From CAZXEU01 sp965207385 (GTDB lineage: Bacteria > Bacteroidota > Rhodothermia > Rhodothermales > Bin80): a stretch of 64,000 nt of DNA. The stretch spans positions 1,178,001 to 1,242,000 of the forward strand of contig CBDBLZ010000021.1 in the NCBI GenBank assembly GCA_965207385.1, given 5' to 3'. The notes under the pieces are model-generated. The model was given only the letters and a program-made list of their open reading frames with translations. It was not told the DNA's origin and ran no database searches. Positions 17,187-26,624 of this stretch are shown here, in pieces. Made by a program: the position numbers and the translations under genes. The stretch's first letter is position 1. Each line of letters begins with the position of its first letter.

Positions 17187-17792
17187 ATGGATTCGCGAGA
17201 TCTGGTCAAGGCTCAGCTCATGGACAGCGGCGATCTGGATCGCATGCTGGCCCGCATGGCGCGGCAAATCGCGGAACAGATGGATCTGGAGGCCGCCTCC
17301 CGCACCGCTCTGATCGGTATGCAGACGCGAGGTGTCTATCTTGCGAGGCGACTGCAGGAAAAGATCTTGCAGTTTGAAGGCATCGAAGTGCCGCTCGGCA
17401 TCCTTGATGTGACCATGTACAGGGACGATTTTCACAGCCGTGGACGGACGACCTCCATGCGCGCCACCCGGATCCCTTTCGATGTAACAGACCGGCACCT
17501 GGTGCTGATTGATGATGTCCTCTATACAGGCAGAACGGCAAGGGCAGCCATGGATGCTTTGATGGACATGGGCAGACCGGCGTCTATCAGGCTGCTGATT
17601 GTCGTGGATCGCGGATGGCACGAATTGCCAATAAGAGCGGATATCGTCGGCCGAGACGTTCCGACCATTCCGGGCGAGGAGGTCCGCGTACGGGTTCAGG
17701 AATACGATGGCATTGATGGCGTCTGGCTCGTTCAGAGCCCGCCGGAGGCACGTGGATCCGAAAACGTCACCTTGCATTCCGGGCAGTCCTGA
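17187..17792 (+). CDS. pyrR: PyrR: pyr operon regulator / uracil phosphoribosyltransferase
   Basis: A 201-residue PRTase-fold protein that binds pyr mRNA in response to UMP/UTP and usually has uracil phosphoribosyltransferase activity. The PRPP-binding motif is HLVLIDDVLYTGRTARAA near residue 100; ALIGMQTRGVYLARRL near residue 42 and MYRDDF near residue 73 are characteristic of PyrR. It overlaps pyrB by one base as TGATG, indicating coupled translation of regulator and aspartate carbamoyltransferase. The family is about 180 residues, so this one has a slightly long C terminus. Confidence 0.95.
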   Translation: MDSRDLVKAQLMDSGDLDRMLARMARQIAEQMDLEAASRTALIGMQTRGVYLARRLQEKILQFEGIEVPLGILDVTMYRDDFHSRGRTTSMRATRIPFDVTDRHLVLIDDVLYTGRTARAAMDALMDMGRPASIRLLIVVDRGWHELPIRADIVGRDVPTIPGEEVRVRVQEYDGIDGVWLVQSPPEARGSENVTLHSGQS

Positions 17793-18742
17793 TGGCACAT
17801 CCACGGTCGGCACCGATTCAGTCCCTGAATTCCCGTCATCTGCTGGGGCTGGAAGGGGTCAGCGGCCAGGAAATACAGTTGATACTCGATACGGCCCGGG
17901 AGTTCAGGGAAGTGCTGGAGCGACCCATACCCCGGGTACCCACGCTCAGGGGCGTGACCGTCGTCAATCTGTTCTTCGAACCGTCCACCCGCACGCGGAT
18001 TTCGTTCGAGCTGGCAGAAAAACGCCTATCGGCGGATACGGTCAACCTTTCTTCCACCGGATCATCGGTGGTGAAAGGAGAAACGCTAAAGGACACTGCG
18101 AAGAACCTCGAGGCCATGAAAGTGGACATGGCCGTGGTGCGGCACCGCTCGCCAGGCGCCGCCCATTTCCTGACGCGCTGCGTTGATGCCCAGATCATCA
18201 ATGCCGGAGACGGTGCCCACGAGCATCCGACCCAGGCACTTCTGGACCTGCTGACTATTTCCGAACACCACGCGTCCTTTGAAGGACTGGATGTAACCAT
18301 CGTCGGTGACATTGCGCACAGCCGGGTTGCGCGGTCGAACATTTACGGCCTGCGCACCATGGGTGCGTCCGTCACGGTCTGCGCTCCAAGGACTCTGCTA
18401 CCCGTTGGCATAGAAGAGCTGGGAGTGCGCGTAACGTGCCGTCTTGACGAAGCGCTTGAAGGGTGCAGCGTAGCCATGGCCTTGCGGATGCAATTCGAGC
18501 GTCAGGCCTCCAGCCTGGTGCCGAGCGTGCGCGAATATCATGCGGGCTACGGCATCAAGCAGCACCATATGAAGCGATTTCCAGACCTGCTGGTGATGCA
18601 TCCCGGGCCGGTAAACCGCGGCGTTGAGCTGGCTTCCGAGGTAGTGGATCACGAGCGGTCCATCATCCTTGACCAGGTTACCAACGGCGTGGCGGTGCGC
18701 ATGGCCGTATTGTATCTGCTGGCTTCCCTGTCCCGGTCCTAG
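17792..18742 (+). CDS. pyrB: Aspartate carbamoyltransferase catalytic chain
   Basis: Catalyses carbamoyl phosphate + L-aspartate to N-carbamoyl-L-aspartate, the second step of pyrimidine synthesis. The carbamoyl phosphate motif FFEPSTRTRISFELAEKR lies near residue 66; HPTQALLDLLT near residue 147 and HPGPVNRGVELASEV near residue 270 complete the active site. Length is 316 residues, the usual size. It is the second gene of the pyrR-pyrB pair. No pyrI regulatory chain or pyrC follows; instead the convergent xdhC overlaps the end, the two stops sharing the palindrome CTAG at 18739-18742. Confidence 0.97.
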   Translation: MAHPRSAPIQSLNSRHLLGLEGVSGQEIQLILDTAREFREVLERPIPRVPTLRGVTVVNLFFEPSTRTRISFELAEKRLSADTVNLSSTGSSVVKGETLKDTAKNLEAMKVDMAVVRHRSPGAAHFLTRCVDAQIINAGDGAHEHPTQALLDLLTISEHHASFEGLDVTIVGDIAHSRVARSNIYGLRTMGASVTVCAPRTLLPVGIEELGVRVTCRLDEALEGCSVAMALRMQFERQASSLVPSVREYHAGYGIKQHHMKRFPDLLVMHPGPVNRGVELASEVVDHERSIILDQVTNGVAVRMAVLYLLASLSRS

Positions 18743-19854
18743 GCCACGACAACGTCGCACATCGGTTCGTGGATGCTGCGGGTCCTGTCGCGAAGCATGC
18801 CGCCGCCGCGGTCGTACATGACTGCCTGGATTTCCGCCACGATGGCATGCGCAATTTCCTCCGGTGTCTCGGCGCCGATGTCAAGCCCCACCGGTCCAAA
18901 GAGACGTCGTTCCTGCGCGGCAGGAAGGGCGCCCTTGCAGGATCTCAGCTCATCCACCATTCTGGCAGCCCTGTCGCGGGGACCAAGAAGCCCGATATAG
19001 GGCACATCGCTTGTCAACAGCGCCTGCGTCAAGGCCTTGTCGCGCACATAATTGTGATTCATTACGACGGCTGCGCTGCGTGCGTCCGGACTTACATGCT
19101 GCAACAGCTGATCAGGGTGCATGACAAAGGCGTATGCATTGGCTCCGGGAAAGGCTTTGGCGGGGCTGGCTAAGGGCTTGGGGCCAATTACGACCACGTC
19201 CCAGCCCAGGGCTCCAGCCGCACGGGCCACAGGAGCTACGTCGTGGCCGCTACCCAAGAGCAGTACGCGGACAGGCGGCAGCATCACCTCAAACAGCAGC
19301 TCAAGTGATCCCGATTGCTTAATAACATGTCTTCCGCGCTCAAGCTCGCGCAAGGCCTCGTCACCTGTGACAGGCACTGCGTTGCAATCGCCTTCGACCT
19401 GGCCATCTTCCCAGCACACCAGCCTTTGACCAAGCAGCGCATTGTCTCCGCCAATTACGTGCACCACCACGCAACGGCGCCGATTTTCGTGACACCGTCC
19501 GGCTACTTCCAGAGGGTCGATCCGTTGCCGGCCGGGAAAGGGCTCTATGAGTACTTCGACAGTTCCATTACATCCCGTTCCGAACCCCGTGATCTCATCT
19601 TCGTCCGTCATGTCAAAGGACGCAACTTCCGCGTCTCCGCGCTCAAGGATCTTGCCGGCCCGGACAGCCACCTCTGCCTCCAGACAGCCGCCACTGATCA
19701 TGCCAATATGGCCTGTGTCCGGACCTACAAGCATGCGTGCGCCAGGCCTGCGGTATGTCGAGCCGCCCACGCGAACCACTGTGGCCACCGAATACGCGCC
19801 ACCGATTTCCCTGAACCGTGCGGATGCCTGAAGCATCCTTTGCATGTCGGTCAT
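18739..19854 (-). CDS. xdhC: XdhC/CoxI family molybdenum hydroxylase maturation factor
   Basis: A 371-residue XdhC-type protein; the family binds molybdenum cofactor, helps insert the sulfurated cofactor into xanthine dehydrogenase-like enzymes and may act as chaperone. The N-terminal XdhC/CoxI domain shows GGSTYRRPGARMLVG and GMISGGCLEAEVA (conserved Cys), and the C-terminal Rossmann part starts at VLLLGSGHDVAPVARAAG near residue 200. I start it at ATG 19854; the frame is open upstream to 20010 but has no family character there. It is divergent from the coxS-coxL-coxM genes, which encode the likely client enzyme. Confidence 0.9.
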   Translation of the reverse strand: MTDMQRMLQASARFREIGGAYSVATVVRVGGSTYRRPGARMLVGPDTGHIGMISGGCLEAEVAVRAGKILERGDAEVASFDMTDEDEITGFGTGCNGTVEVLIEPFPGRQRIDPLEVAGRCHENRRRCVVVHVIGGDNALLGQRLVCWEDGQVEGDCNAVPVTGDEALRELERGRHVIKQSGSLELLFEVMLPPVRVLLLGSGHDVAPVARAAGALGWDVVVIGPKPLASPAKAFPGANAYAFVMHPDQLLQHVSPDARSAAVVMNHNYVRDKALTQALLTSDVPYIGLLGPRDRAARMVDELRSCKGALPAAQERRLFGPVGLDIGAETPEEIAHAIVAEIQAVMYDRGGGMLRDRTRSIHEPMCDVVVA

Positions 19855-20033
19855 GGCGCAACCGGGATAGGTATCACACCGCACCCGCTCTTGCCACACG
19901 TGGCAAAACGGTCCGGCGAGGTCTGGGTACGGTGAAGCATATTGAAAATATCCCGAGTATGCCCTATTTAGAGTCAGGAAACAGGATGCCCGTTCCCTCG
20001 AAATCGCCACGTTAAACTCTCTGGAGGCGAAGT

Positions 20034-20495
20034 ATGACCCAAACCATTCAGGTGACCGTCAACGGTACAGCACACGAAGCCGCAGTAGAGCCCCGTACCT
20101 TGCTGGTGGATTTTCTGCGAGAAGACCTGGGACTGACAGGTACACACGTGGGGTGCGACACCAGCCAGTGTGGTGCCTGCAACGTCCACATGGACGGTGC
20201 GTGCGTCAAGTCATGCACGGTATTTGCCGTGCAGGCTGACGGCTGCGAGATAACCACCATTGAAGGGATGGAGAATGGTGAACTGCATCCGCTGCAGTCA
20301 GCTTTTCGAGAGGAGCACGCCCTGCAGTGCGGATTCTGCACGCCGGGAATGATCATGGCAGCGGCGGATCTTCTGGGGTGCGAGCCGTCCCCAAGCGAAG
20401 GAGAAATCAGGCATGCCCTGGAAGGCAACTACTGCCGGTGCACGGGCTATCACAACATAGTTCGCGCAATACAGCGTGCCGCGGCCGCAACCTAG
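20034..20495 (+). CDS. coxS: [2Fe-2S] small subunit of a xanthine oxidase-family molybdenum hydroxylase
   Basis: A 153-residue electron-transfer subunit with two [2Fe-2S] clusters. The plant-ferredoxin cluster is at GCDTSQCGACNVHMDG (C-x4-C-x2-C, fourth Cys further on), and the second helical cluster uses QCGFCTPGM and YCRCTGYHNIVRAI. A good ribosome site TGGAGG at 20022-20027 precedes ATG 20034. It is the first of three structural genes in the order small, large, medium. Naming follows the CO-dehydrogenase-like family; CO oxidation is not implied. Confidence 0.93.
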   Translation: MTQTIQVTVNGTAHEAAVEPRTLLVDFLREDLGLTGTHVGCDTSQCGACNVHMDGACVKSCTVFAVQADGCEITTIEGMENGELHPLQSAFREEHALQCGFCTPGMIMAAADLLGCEPSPSEGEIRHALEGNYCRCTGYHNIVRAIQRAAAAT

Positions 20496-20549
20496 CTCCG
20501 CTCGCCGGGAATTGCGCCGGGATCCACATCCATCCTCACGAACGGAAAA

Positions 20550-22895
20550 ATGTCAGACTATATCGGGAAGTCCGTTAAGCGCGTTGAAGACTACAGGTTC
20601 ATAACCGGACGTGGCACCTACACGGATGACATCGTGCTTCCAGGCATGACTCACGCCTGGATAGTAAGAAGCCCGTATGCGCATGCGCGCATCAAGACCA
20701 TCAGCGCGGAGGCCGCACGCAGGCAGCCCGGTGTGGTGGCCGTGTTTGTCGGGCAGGATATCGTGGACGACGGCGTCAATCCGATCCCTACCGGTTGGCA
20801 GATAGGAGCAGACATGAAGGAGCCGCCCCATCACACCCTGGCCGTTGACAAGGTGCGGCATGTCGGTGACGGGGTGGCCGTCATCATAGCCGAGACGCGG
20901 CAGGCGGCGCAGGATGCGGCGGAGCATCTCGAAGTGGACTACGAACCGCTGCCTGCCATCGTTGGCATGGAGGAGGCCCTGGCAGACGGCGCCACGCTTG
21001 TGCACGAGGATGCTCCCCGGAATCTGTCCTTTACCTGGGAGCTGGGCGACAAGGAGGCGGCGACGGCGGCGCTGGATGCCGCTCATCACGTTACGTCGTA
21101 TGAGCTGATAAACCAGAGGCTTGTCCCCAATGCAATTGAGCCCCGCTCAGCAATTGGTCATCACAATGCCGCCACAGACGAGCTGACACTGTATACCAGT
21201 TCCCAGAATCCACATCTAATACGATTGTTGCTGTGCGCATTTGTCACAGGGCTCCCCGAACACAAGGTGCGTGTGATCTCCCCGGATGTCGGAGGAGGCT
21301 TTGGCAGCAAGATATTCCACTATCCGGAGGAGGTGCTCTGCGCCTGGGCGGCGCGCAAGACGGGCCGGCCGGTGAAGTGGACCGCCGAGCGGAGCGAGAG
21401 CTTTGTGACGGATGCGCAGGGACGAGATCACGTTACGAAGGCCCGTATGGGATTCGACGCCGATGGCAAGATTACTGGACTCGTCGTGGATACGGCGGCC
21501 AACATGGGGGCCTACCTGTCCACGTTCGCCGGAGGAATTCCTACGTGGTTGTACGGGACGCTGCTGGCCGGCCAGTACACCACCCCGGCCATCTACGTAC
21601 ACACAAAGGGCGTATTCACCAACACGGTTCCGGTAGACGCGCTCCGGGGCGCTGGCCGGCCGGAGGCAACCTATCTTCTCGAGCGCATGCTCGACATAGC
21701 GGCCGGTGAGCTGGGCCGGGATCCCGCGGACCTGCGCAGGGCCAATTTCGTGCAGCCGGACCAATTCCCCTATACCACGCCCGTTGTGCTTCAGTATGAC
21801 AGCGGTGACTATGAAGCGGCGCTTGACAAGGCATTGCAGATGGTGGGATACGAGGACGTTCGAGTCATGCAGAAGAACGCCCGTGCGGAAGGGCGCCTAG
21901 TGGGTATCGGGTTTTCCACATACATCGAAGCCTGCGGCATCGCTCCGTCTGCTGTGGCGGGAGCCATAGGTGCGCGTGCCGGACTCTATGACAGCGGGAT
22001 GATTCGCGTGCACCCGACCGGCAAGGTTCAAATATATACGGGCGTGCATTCCCATGGTCAGGGACATGAGACCACCTTTGCACAACTGGTGGCGCACCAT
22101 CTCCAGATCCCTATGGAGGATGTGGAGCTTGTCCACGGCGACACGTCGCAGATCCCGTTCGGGATGGGGACATACGGCTCGCGCAGCCTGGCTGTAGGGG
22201 GCAGTGCCATCTACCGAGCCGTCGAGAAGGTGCTGGACAAGGCCCGCAAGATCGCAGCCCACAAGCTCGAGGCGGCCGAAGAGGACCTGGAATACAGCGG
22301 CGGACAATTCACTGTGGCGGGCACGGACCGGTCAGTCGGATTTGGTGACATTGCTCTGACCGCCTATGTGCCGCACGACTATCCGATCGAGGAGCTGGAG
22401 CCCGGTCTCGAGTTCAATGCCTTTTACGACCCCAAGAATTTTACCTTTCCGTTCGGCGCCCATATATCCGTTGTGGAGGTGGATCCGGACACGGGAGAAG
22501 TGGAAATCCTCCGCTATGTGGCTGTCGATGATGTAGGAGAAGTGATAAACCCGATGATCGTCGACGGCCAGGTTCACGGTGGCATTGCCCACGGTATTGG
22601 TCAGGCGTTGATGGAAGATGCGGTCTACGATGAAGACGGCCAGCTCGTTAGCGGCAGTTTCATGGACTATACGTTGCCGCGCGCGGCGGACTTGCCGATG
22701 TTTGAAGTAGACCGCACGGTGACGCCGTGTCCTCATAACCCTCTAGGGGCCAAGGGTGCCGGCGAAACGGGGACCATTGCCGCCACGCCCTGCATCGTCA
22801 ATGCAGTCTGCGATGCTATTGGAGCGCGTGATATCGCCATGCCGCTTACTCCCGAGCGCGTCTGGCGCGCCATTCAGAACGCAGGCAGCCGATAG
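20550..22895 (+). CDS. coxL: Molybdopterin large subunit, form II CO dehydrogenase-like
   Basis: The 781-residue catalytic subunit binding molybdopterin cytosine dinucleotide. Visible signatures are GKSVKRVEDYRFITGRGTY at the N terminus, SPDVGGGFGSKIF near residue 245, GQGHETTFAQL near residue 500 and GAKGAGETGTI near residue 735, the last carrying the catalytic glutamate. The active-site loop reads ALRGAGRPEA near residue 368. That is the AYRGAGR type of form II (BMS) enzymes and not the AYxCSFR loop of true aerobic CO dehydrogenase, so the substrate is likely an organic compound or unknown. It lies between the small and FAD subunit genes. Confidence 0.93.
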   Translation: MSDYIGKSVKRVEDYRFITGRGTYTDDIVLPGMTHAWIVRSPYAHARIKTISAEAARRQPGVVAVFVGQDIVDDGVNPIPTGWQIGADMKEPPHHTLAVDKVRHVGDGVAVIIAETRQAAQDAAEHLEVDYEPLPAIVGMEEALADGATLVHEDAPRNLSFTWELGDKEAATAALDAAHHVTSYELINQRLVPNAIEPRSAIGHHNAATDELTLYTSSQNPHLIRLLLCAFVTGLPEHKVRVISPDVGGGFGSKIFHYPEEVLCAWAARKTGRPVKWTAERSESFVTDAQGRDHVTKARMGFDADGKITGLVVDTAANMGAYLSTFAGGIPTWLYGTLLAGQYTTPAIYVHTKGVFTNTVPVDALRGAGRPEATYLLERMLDIAAGELGRDPADLRRANFVQPDQFPYTTPVVLQYDSGDYEAALDKALQMVGYEDVRVMQKNARAEGRLVGIGFSTYIEACGIAPSAVAGAIGARAGLYDSGMIRVHPTGKVQIYTGVHSHGQGHETTFAQLVAHHLQIPMEDVELVHGDTSQIPFGMGTYGSRSLAVGGSAIYRAVEKVLDKARKIAAHKLEAAEEDLEYSGGQFTVAGTDRSVGFGDIALTAYVPHDYPIEELEPGLEFNAFYDPKNFTFPFGAHISVVEVDPDTGEVEILRYVAVDDVGEVINPMIVDGQVHGGIAHGIGQALMEDAVYDEDGQLVSGSFMDYTLPRAADLPMFEVDRTVTPCPHNPLGAKGAGETGTIAATPCIVNAVCDAIGARDIAMPLTPERVWRAIQNAGSR

Positions 22896-22933
22896 AGCTG
22901 TTAGCCCGTTTAACCACCCAACACCGACGTCAA

Positions 22934-23800
22934 ATGATTCCCAGCGCCTTCCAATACGTTCGCGCCAGTTCCGTAGATGATGCATTGGCCCGGTTGGCTG
23001 GCAGCGCCGATGCCGTGGTCCTTGCAGGCGGACACAGTCTTATTCCCGCAATGAAGCTGCGACTCAATGATCCATCTCTGCTGGTGGATATCTCGCGCCT
23101 GGATGAGTTGCGGGGCATACGGGTGTCGGACTCCTCCCTGGTCGTGGGGGCGCTTACAACACATCGGAGCGTTGAGACATCCGGAGATGTCAAGACCCAT
23201 TGCCGCGTCCTTGCCGACGTGGCTGCGGGAATCGGAGACCCGCAGGTTCGCAACCTCGGCACCATTGGTGGCAGTTTGGCCCACGCCGATCCGGCGGCCG
23301 ATTACCCTGCCATCGTCCTGGCGCTCGACGCCACGATTACAGCCCGGGGCCCGTCGGGATCGCGCAGCATTGGGGCGACTGACTTCTTCAGGGGCCTGTT
23401 CGAAACGGCACTTGCTCCTGGGGAATTGATTACCGAGGTTGCCTTCCCGGTAATGGGCCCGGGTGAAGGTGCCTCGTACTCGAAGTTTGCAAACCCGGCT
23501 TCCAAGTATGCCGTGGTCGGTATCGCTGCCTGGGTGGCGCTGGACGGCCAGGGCGTCTGCACCGATGCCCGCGTTGGCGTAACCGGTGCCACCGCGCAGC
23601 CGCATCGGGCTCCGGATGTGGAGGCAAGGCTCCGGGGAGCCCGCCTGGAGGCCGCTTCCATTGCCGCTGCATCGGACGGAATCGCCAGTGCGGGCAACAT
23701 GTTGAGTGACCTGGGAGGCAGCAGTCAATACCGTGCACACCTTTGCTCGGTAATGGCCCGGCGCGCGATAGCAGCAGCTGCAGCTCACGCATCGACCTAG
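22934..23800 (+). CDS. coxM: FAD-binding medium subunit of the molybdenum hydroxylase
   Basis: A 288-residue FAD subunit passing electrons from the [2Fe-2S] clusters to an acceptor. The FAD-binding motifs are VLAGGHSLIPAMKLRL near residue 33 and TIGGSLAHADPAADYPA near residue 112, and the C-terminal CO_deh_flav_C domain is present (GVTGATAQPHRAPDVEARL). It follows the large subunit by 38 bases and precedes the AAA ATPase gene by about 90. The three subunits plus the maturation genes form a full hydroxylase set. Confidence 0.93.
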   Translation: MIPSAFQYVRASSVDDALARLAGSADAVVLAGGHSLIPAMKLRLNDPSLLVDISRLDELRGIRVSDSSLVVGALTTHRSVETSGDVKTHCRVLADVAAGIGDPQVRNLGTIGGSLAHADPAADYPAIVLALDATITARGPSGSRSIGATDFFRGLFETALAPGELITEVAFPVMGPGEGASYSKFANPASKYAVVGIAAWVALDGQGVCTDARVGVTGATAQPHRAPDVEARLRGARLEAASIAAASDGIASAGNMLSDLGGSSQYRAHLCSVMARRAIAAAAAHAST

Positions 23801-23890
23801 CGCTGCGAGTGCAAGATTCCGGCCTGTGCGCCGCACGGCCTCGCAATAGTTCTTGCGGGGGTGCCTCCAGTTGTGAGTAGCGGCGTTGAC

Positions 23891-24787
23891 ATGCGAAAGT
23901 TTTCTTCGATCGCGGACGTGCAGCAGGCGTTGTTGGCCGAGTCGTACATCGCCGAGCGGGGACTGGCGACGACGCTCCACCTCGCGCTTAGAATGGGACG
24001 CCCGGTATTCTTGGAAGGAGAAGCCGGTGTAGGCAAGACTGCCGTGGCAGAAGCCCTATCCAGGGTTCTGCACGCACCGCTGATTCGTCTACAGTGCTAC
24101 GAGGGGCTGGATATCAGCTCCGCGGTATATGATTGGAACTATGCCCGGCAAATGCTGGAAATCCGATTGCTCGAAGCATCCGGAGCAGTAGACAAGCGCG
24201 AGGCGACGCGGGAGATTTTCAGCCGCGAATTCATGATCCGAAGGCCGCTGCTGAATGCCATTGACTTTGACGGCGAGGTGCCACCCCTATTGCTGATAGA
24301 CGAATTGGATCGCGCGGACGAGGAATTTGAGGCCTACCTGCTGGAATTGCTCTCGGAGTTCCAGGTCACGATACCCGAAATTGGAACCATAAAGGCCCGG
24401 GTCCCGCCGGCCATCGTCATAACCTCCAACCGCACGCGGGAAATCCACGACGCCCTGAAGCGCCGGTGCCTGTACTACTGGATCGACTTTCCGAACCGAG
24501 CCAAGGAGCTGCAAATACTTAGAAGCCGTATCCCCGGCATAGACGAGGCACTTGCATCACATGTGGTTGCCTTTGTCCAGGAGCTGCGCGGGGCGGATCT
24601 GTACAAGCTTCCCGGTGTAGCCGAGACCCTGGACTGGTGCCAGGCGCTTGTAGAGCTTTCCTGCAACAGGCTGGACGGGGAGACGATCGACGATACGCTG
24701 GGCATTCTGCTCAAGTATCACGACGACATCGGCAAGGTAAGAGGCGAGGGAACCCGCAGTCTTCTTGCCGCAGTGGACAAGCGCTGA
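23891..24787 (+). CDS. coxD: CoxD-like MoxR-type AAA+ ATPase
   Basis: A AAA+ ATPase of about 298 residues of the MoxR/CoxD group. Walker A is VFLEGEAGVGKTAVAEAL near residue 40, Walker B LLLIDELDRADEEFE near residue 135, and the sensor region VITSNRTREIHDALKRRC near residue 178. In Oligotropha CoxD helps mature the active site of the Mo enzyme together with the VWA protein CoxE. Position after coxM supports that role. ATG 23891 fits the family N terminus; a GTG at 23861 in the same frame is an alternative. It ends 10 bases from the convergent pckA, and its CoxE partner lies beyond that insert at 28588. Confidence 0.88.
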   Translation: MRKFSSIADVQQALLAESYIAERGLATTLHLALRMGRPVFLEGEAGVGKTAVAEALSRVLHAPLIRLQCYEGLDISSAVYDWNYARQMLEIRLLEASGAVDKREATREIFSREFMIRRPLLNAIDFDGEVPPLLLIDELDRADEEFEAYLLELLSEFQVTIPEIGTIKARVPPAIVITSNRTREIHDALKRRCLYYWIDFPNRAKELQILRSRIPGIDEALASHVVAFVQELRGADLYKLPGVAETLDWCQALVELSCNRLDGETIDDTLGILLKYHDDIGKVRGEGTRSLLAAVDKR

Positions 24788-24797
24788 CGGCCCGGAC

Positions 24798-26381
24798 TCA
24801 GGGATACGCCATCTTGGGGCCGGCGGTCCTTATCTCAGGCGGGCTGTCCTTGGCGTACGATTCGAAATTCTCCGCGAACAGTCGGGCGAGCTTGCGGCTG
24901 GCCTCGGCATAGGTAGTGGGGCCCTGCCAGTTCTCGCGAGGATCGAGGATTTCATCCGGCACTCCCGGACAGCTCGATGGGACGGCAAAGCCGAAGACGG
25001 GATCTTCCCGGGTCTCAACAGCCGCGAGCGAACCGTCGTGAATGGCATCAATGATGGCTCGTGTGTGGCGGAGGTGCACGCGTTTTCCGTTGGCCAGGAG
25101 TCCGGTATTGACGAGCCAGGTCCTGGCGCCGTGCTGCTGCATCTTTTCTGCCAGGAGCTTGGCATATACCGCTGGATGCCACACCAGAAAGGCAGCACCG
25201 AAGCACGCGGAGAACGTGGCCCGGGGCTCCGTTACGCCCATCTCGGTGCCTGCGACCTTGGCCGTGTATCCGCTGATAAAGTGATACATGGCCTGTTCGG
25301 GCGTCAGCCCGGCTACAGGAGGCATGACGCCAAATGCATCGAAGGCAAGGAAGATTATGTTGCCCGGATGCCTGCCAACACACGGCACCTTGGCATGGTT
25401 CATGTGCTCTATGGGATAGCAGGCCCTTGTATTCTCCGTGATGGTGGTGTCACCATAGTCTACCTCATGCGTATGGGGATCAAACCTGACGTTTTCGAGG
25501 ACGGCTCCGAACCGGATGGCCTTATAGATCTCGGGTTCGTGTTCCGCCGACAGGTCGATCGCCTTGGCATAGCAGCCGCCCTCGATGTTGAAGATGCCAT
25601 CCCCGCTCCAACAGTGTTCGTCGTCGCCGATAAGCTGGCGTGCTGGATCAGCGGACAGCGTCGTCTTGCCGGTTCCCGATAGCCCGAAGAATAGCGACAC
25701 GTCCCCGGCCGGCCCTTCGTTGGCAGAGCAGTGCATGGACAGCACTCCGCGCTTCGGCATCATGTAGTGCATGACCGTAAAGATGCCCTTCTTCATTTCT
25801 CCCGCATACTCGGTCCCGAGTATCACCATCTCCCGATACTCCAGCGAGATGTCAATGCTGGTCTTGCTGGACATGTAGGTCGTGTGTTTGTTGGCAGGAA
25901 AAGGTCCTGCGTTGTACACCACGAAGTCGGGATCTCCGAATTGCACCAGCTCTTGGTCCGTAGGCCGAATAAGCATGTTGCGCATGAACAGTGCATGGTA
26001 GGCCCGCTCGCAAATAATGCGGACCTTCAGGCGGTAGCGCGGATTCCAGCCCGCGAACGCGTCAACCACATAGAGCCGCGGGCGCGTGTTCAGATAGTCC
26101 TGCGCCCGCTCTCGATTGATGTGAAACGTATGCTCATCGATGGGAAGATTCACTGATCCCCACCAGATGTCTTTTTCGCTGGCCGGGTCCTTGACAATGC
26201 GCTTGTCGGTTGGGCTGCGCCCCGTCTTCTTGCCCGAGTAAATGACTAGCGCGCCGGAGCGCGCAATGGCAGAGCCGACATCATTTCGGATGGCATCTTC
26301 ATATAGCAGGGCAGGTTCTACGTTGCGCCGGACATCGTTGACCTCGATCCCGTGCTGCTGCAGGCCTACCGTATGTACCAT
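24798..26381 (-). CDS. pckA: Phosphoenolpyruvate carboxykinase (ATP)
   Basis: Converts oxaloacetate and ATP to phosphoenolpyruvate, the entry to gluconeogenesis. The kinase-1a P-loop is FFGLSGTGKTTLSADP near residue 215, and the kinase-2 region DDEHCWSGDGIFNIEGGCY follows; the RSPTDKRIV motif near residue 50 and NVRFDPHTHEVDY are also family traits. From ATG 26381 it is 527 residues, the normal size; an upstream in-frame extension to 26489 has no family character. It sits on the opposite strand inside the Mo hydroxylase locus, convergent with coxD. Confidence 0.96.
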   Translation of the reverse strand: MVHTVGLQQHGIEVNDVRRNVEPALLYEDAIRNDVGSAIARSGALVIYSGKKTGRSPTDKRIVKDPASEKDIWWGSVNLPIDEHTFHINRERAQDYLNTRPRLYVVDAFAGWNPRYRLKVRIICERAYHALFMRNMLIRPTDQELVQFGDPDFVVYNAGPFPANKHTTYMSSKTSIDISLEYREMVILGTEYAGEMKKGIFTVMHYMMPKRGVLSMHCSANEGPAGDVSLFFGLSGTGKTTLSADPARQLIGDDEHCWSGDGIFNIEGGCYAKAIDLSAEHEPEIYKAIRFGAVLENVRFDPHTHEVDYGDTTITENTRACYPIEHMNHAKVPCVGRHPGNIIFLAFDAFGVMPPVAGLTPEQAMYHFISGYTAKVAGTEMGVTEPRATFSACFGAAFLVWHPAVYAKLLAEKMQQHGARTWLVNTGLLANGKRVHLRHTRAIIDAIHDGSLAAVETREDPVFGFAVPSSCPGVPDEILDPRENWQGPTTYAEASRKLARLFAENFESYAKDSPPEIRTAGPKMAYP

Positions 26382-26624
26382 TGTTTCGAGGGATATGATT
26401 GAACCAATTGTCGGGGGTTTTCCGCAGGTAAGCCAAATCGGGCAGTGCTCGACAACAGGAAGGCGCCCTAGCTCGAAGTCGCGGGCCAAGCTACGGTGCC
26501 GCGTGTTGGATTGTCGCGAGGATTACCGGCGTGTGCCGTTGATCTGAGCCGGGAAGTTGGTTGTGATTGATGCCCCGCGGCAGGATCCGGTTGCATCCCT
26601 TTGGTCCGCTCCCTGCATTCGGGG

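Noticed and set aside
20550..22895. Calling the Mo enzyme an aerobic CO dehydrogenase
   Set aside because: The active-site loop is ALRGAGR, lacking the AYxCSFR cysteine loop of true CO dehydrogenase.
22910..23980. A 356-codon minus-strand open frame opposite the FAD subunit gene
   Set aside because: Antisense to coxM, which has both FAD motifs; no independent support.
24765..25682. A 305-codon plus-strand open frame opposite pckA
   Set aside because: pckA is unmistakable on the minus strand; the plus-strand frame has no recognisable domain.
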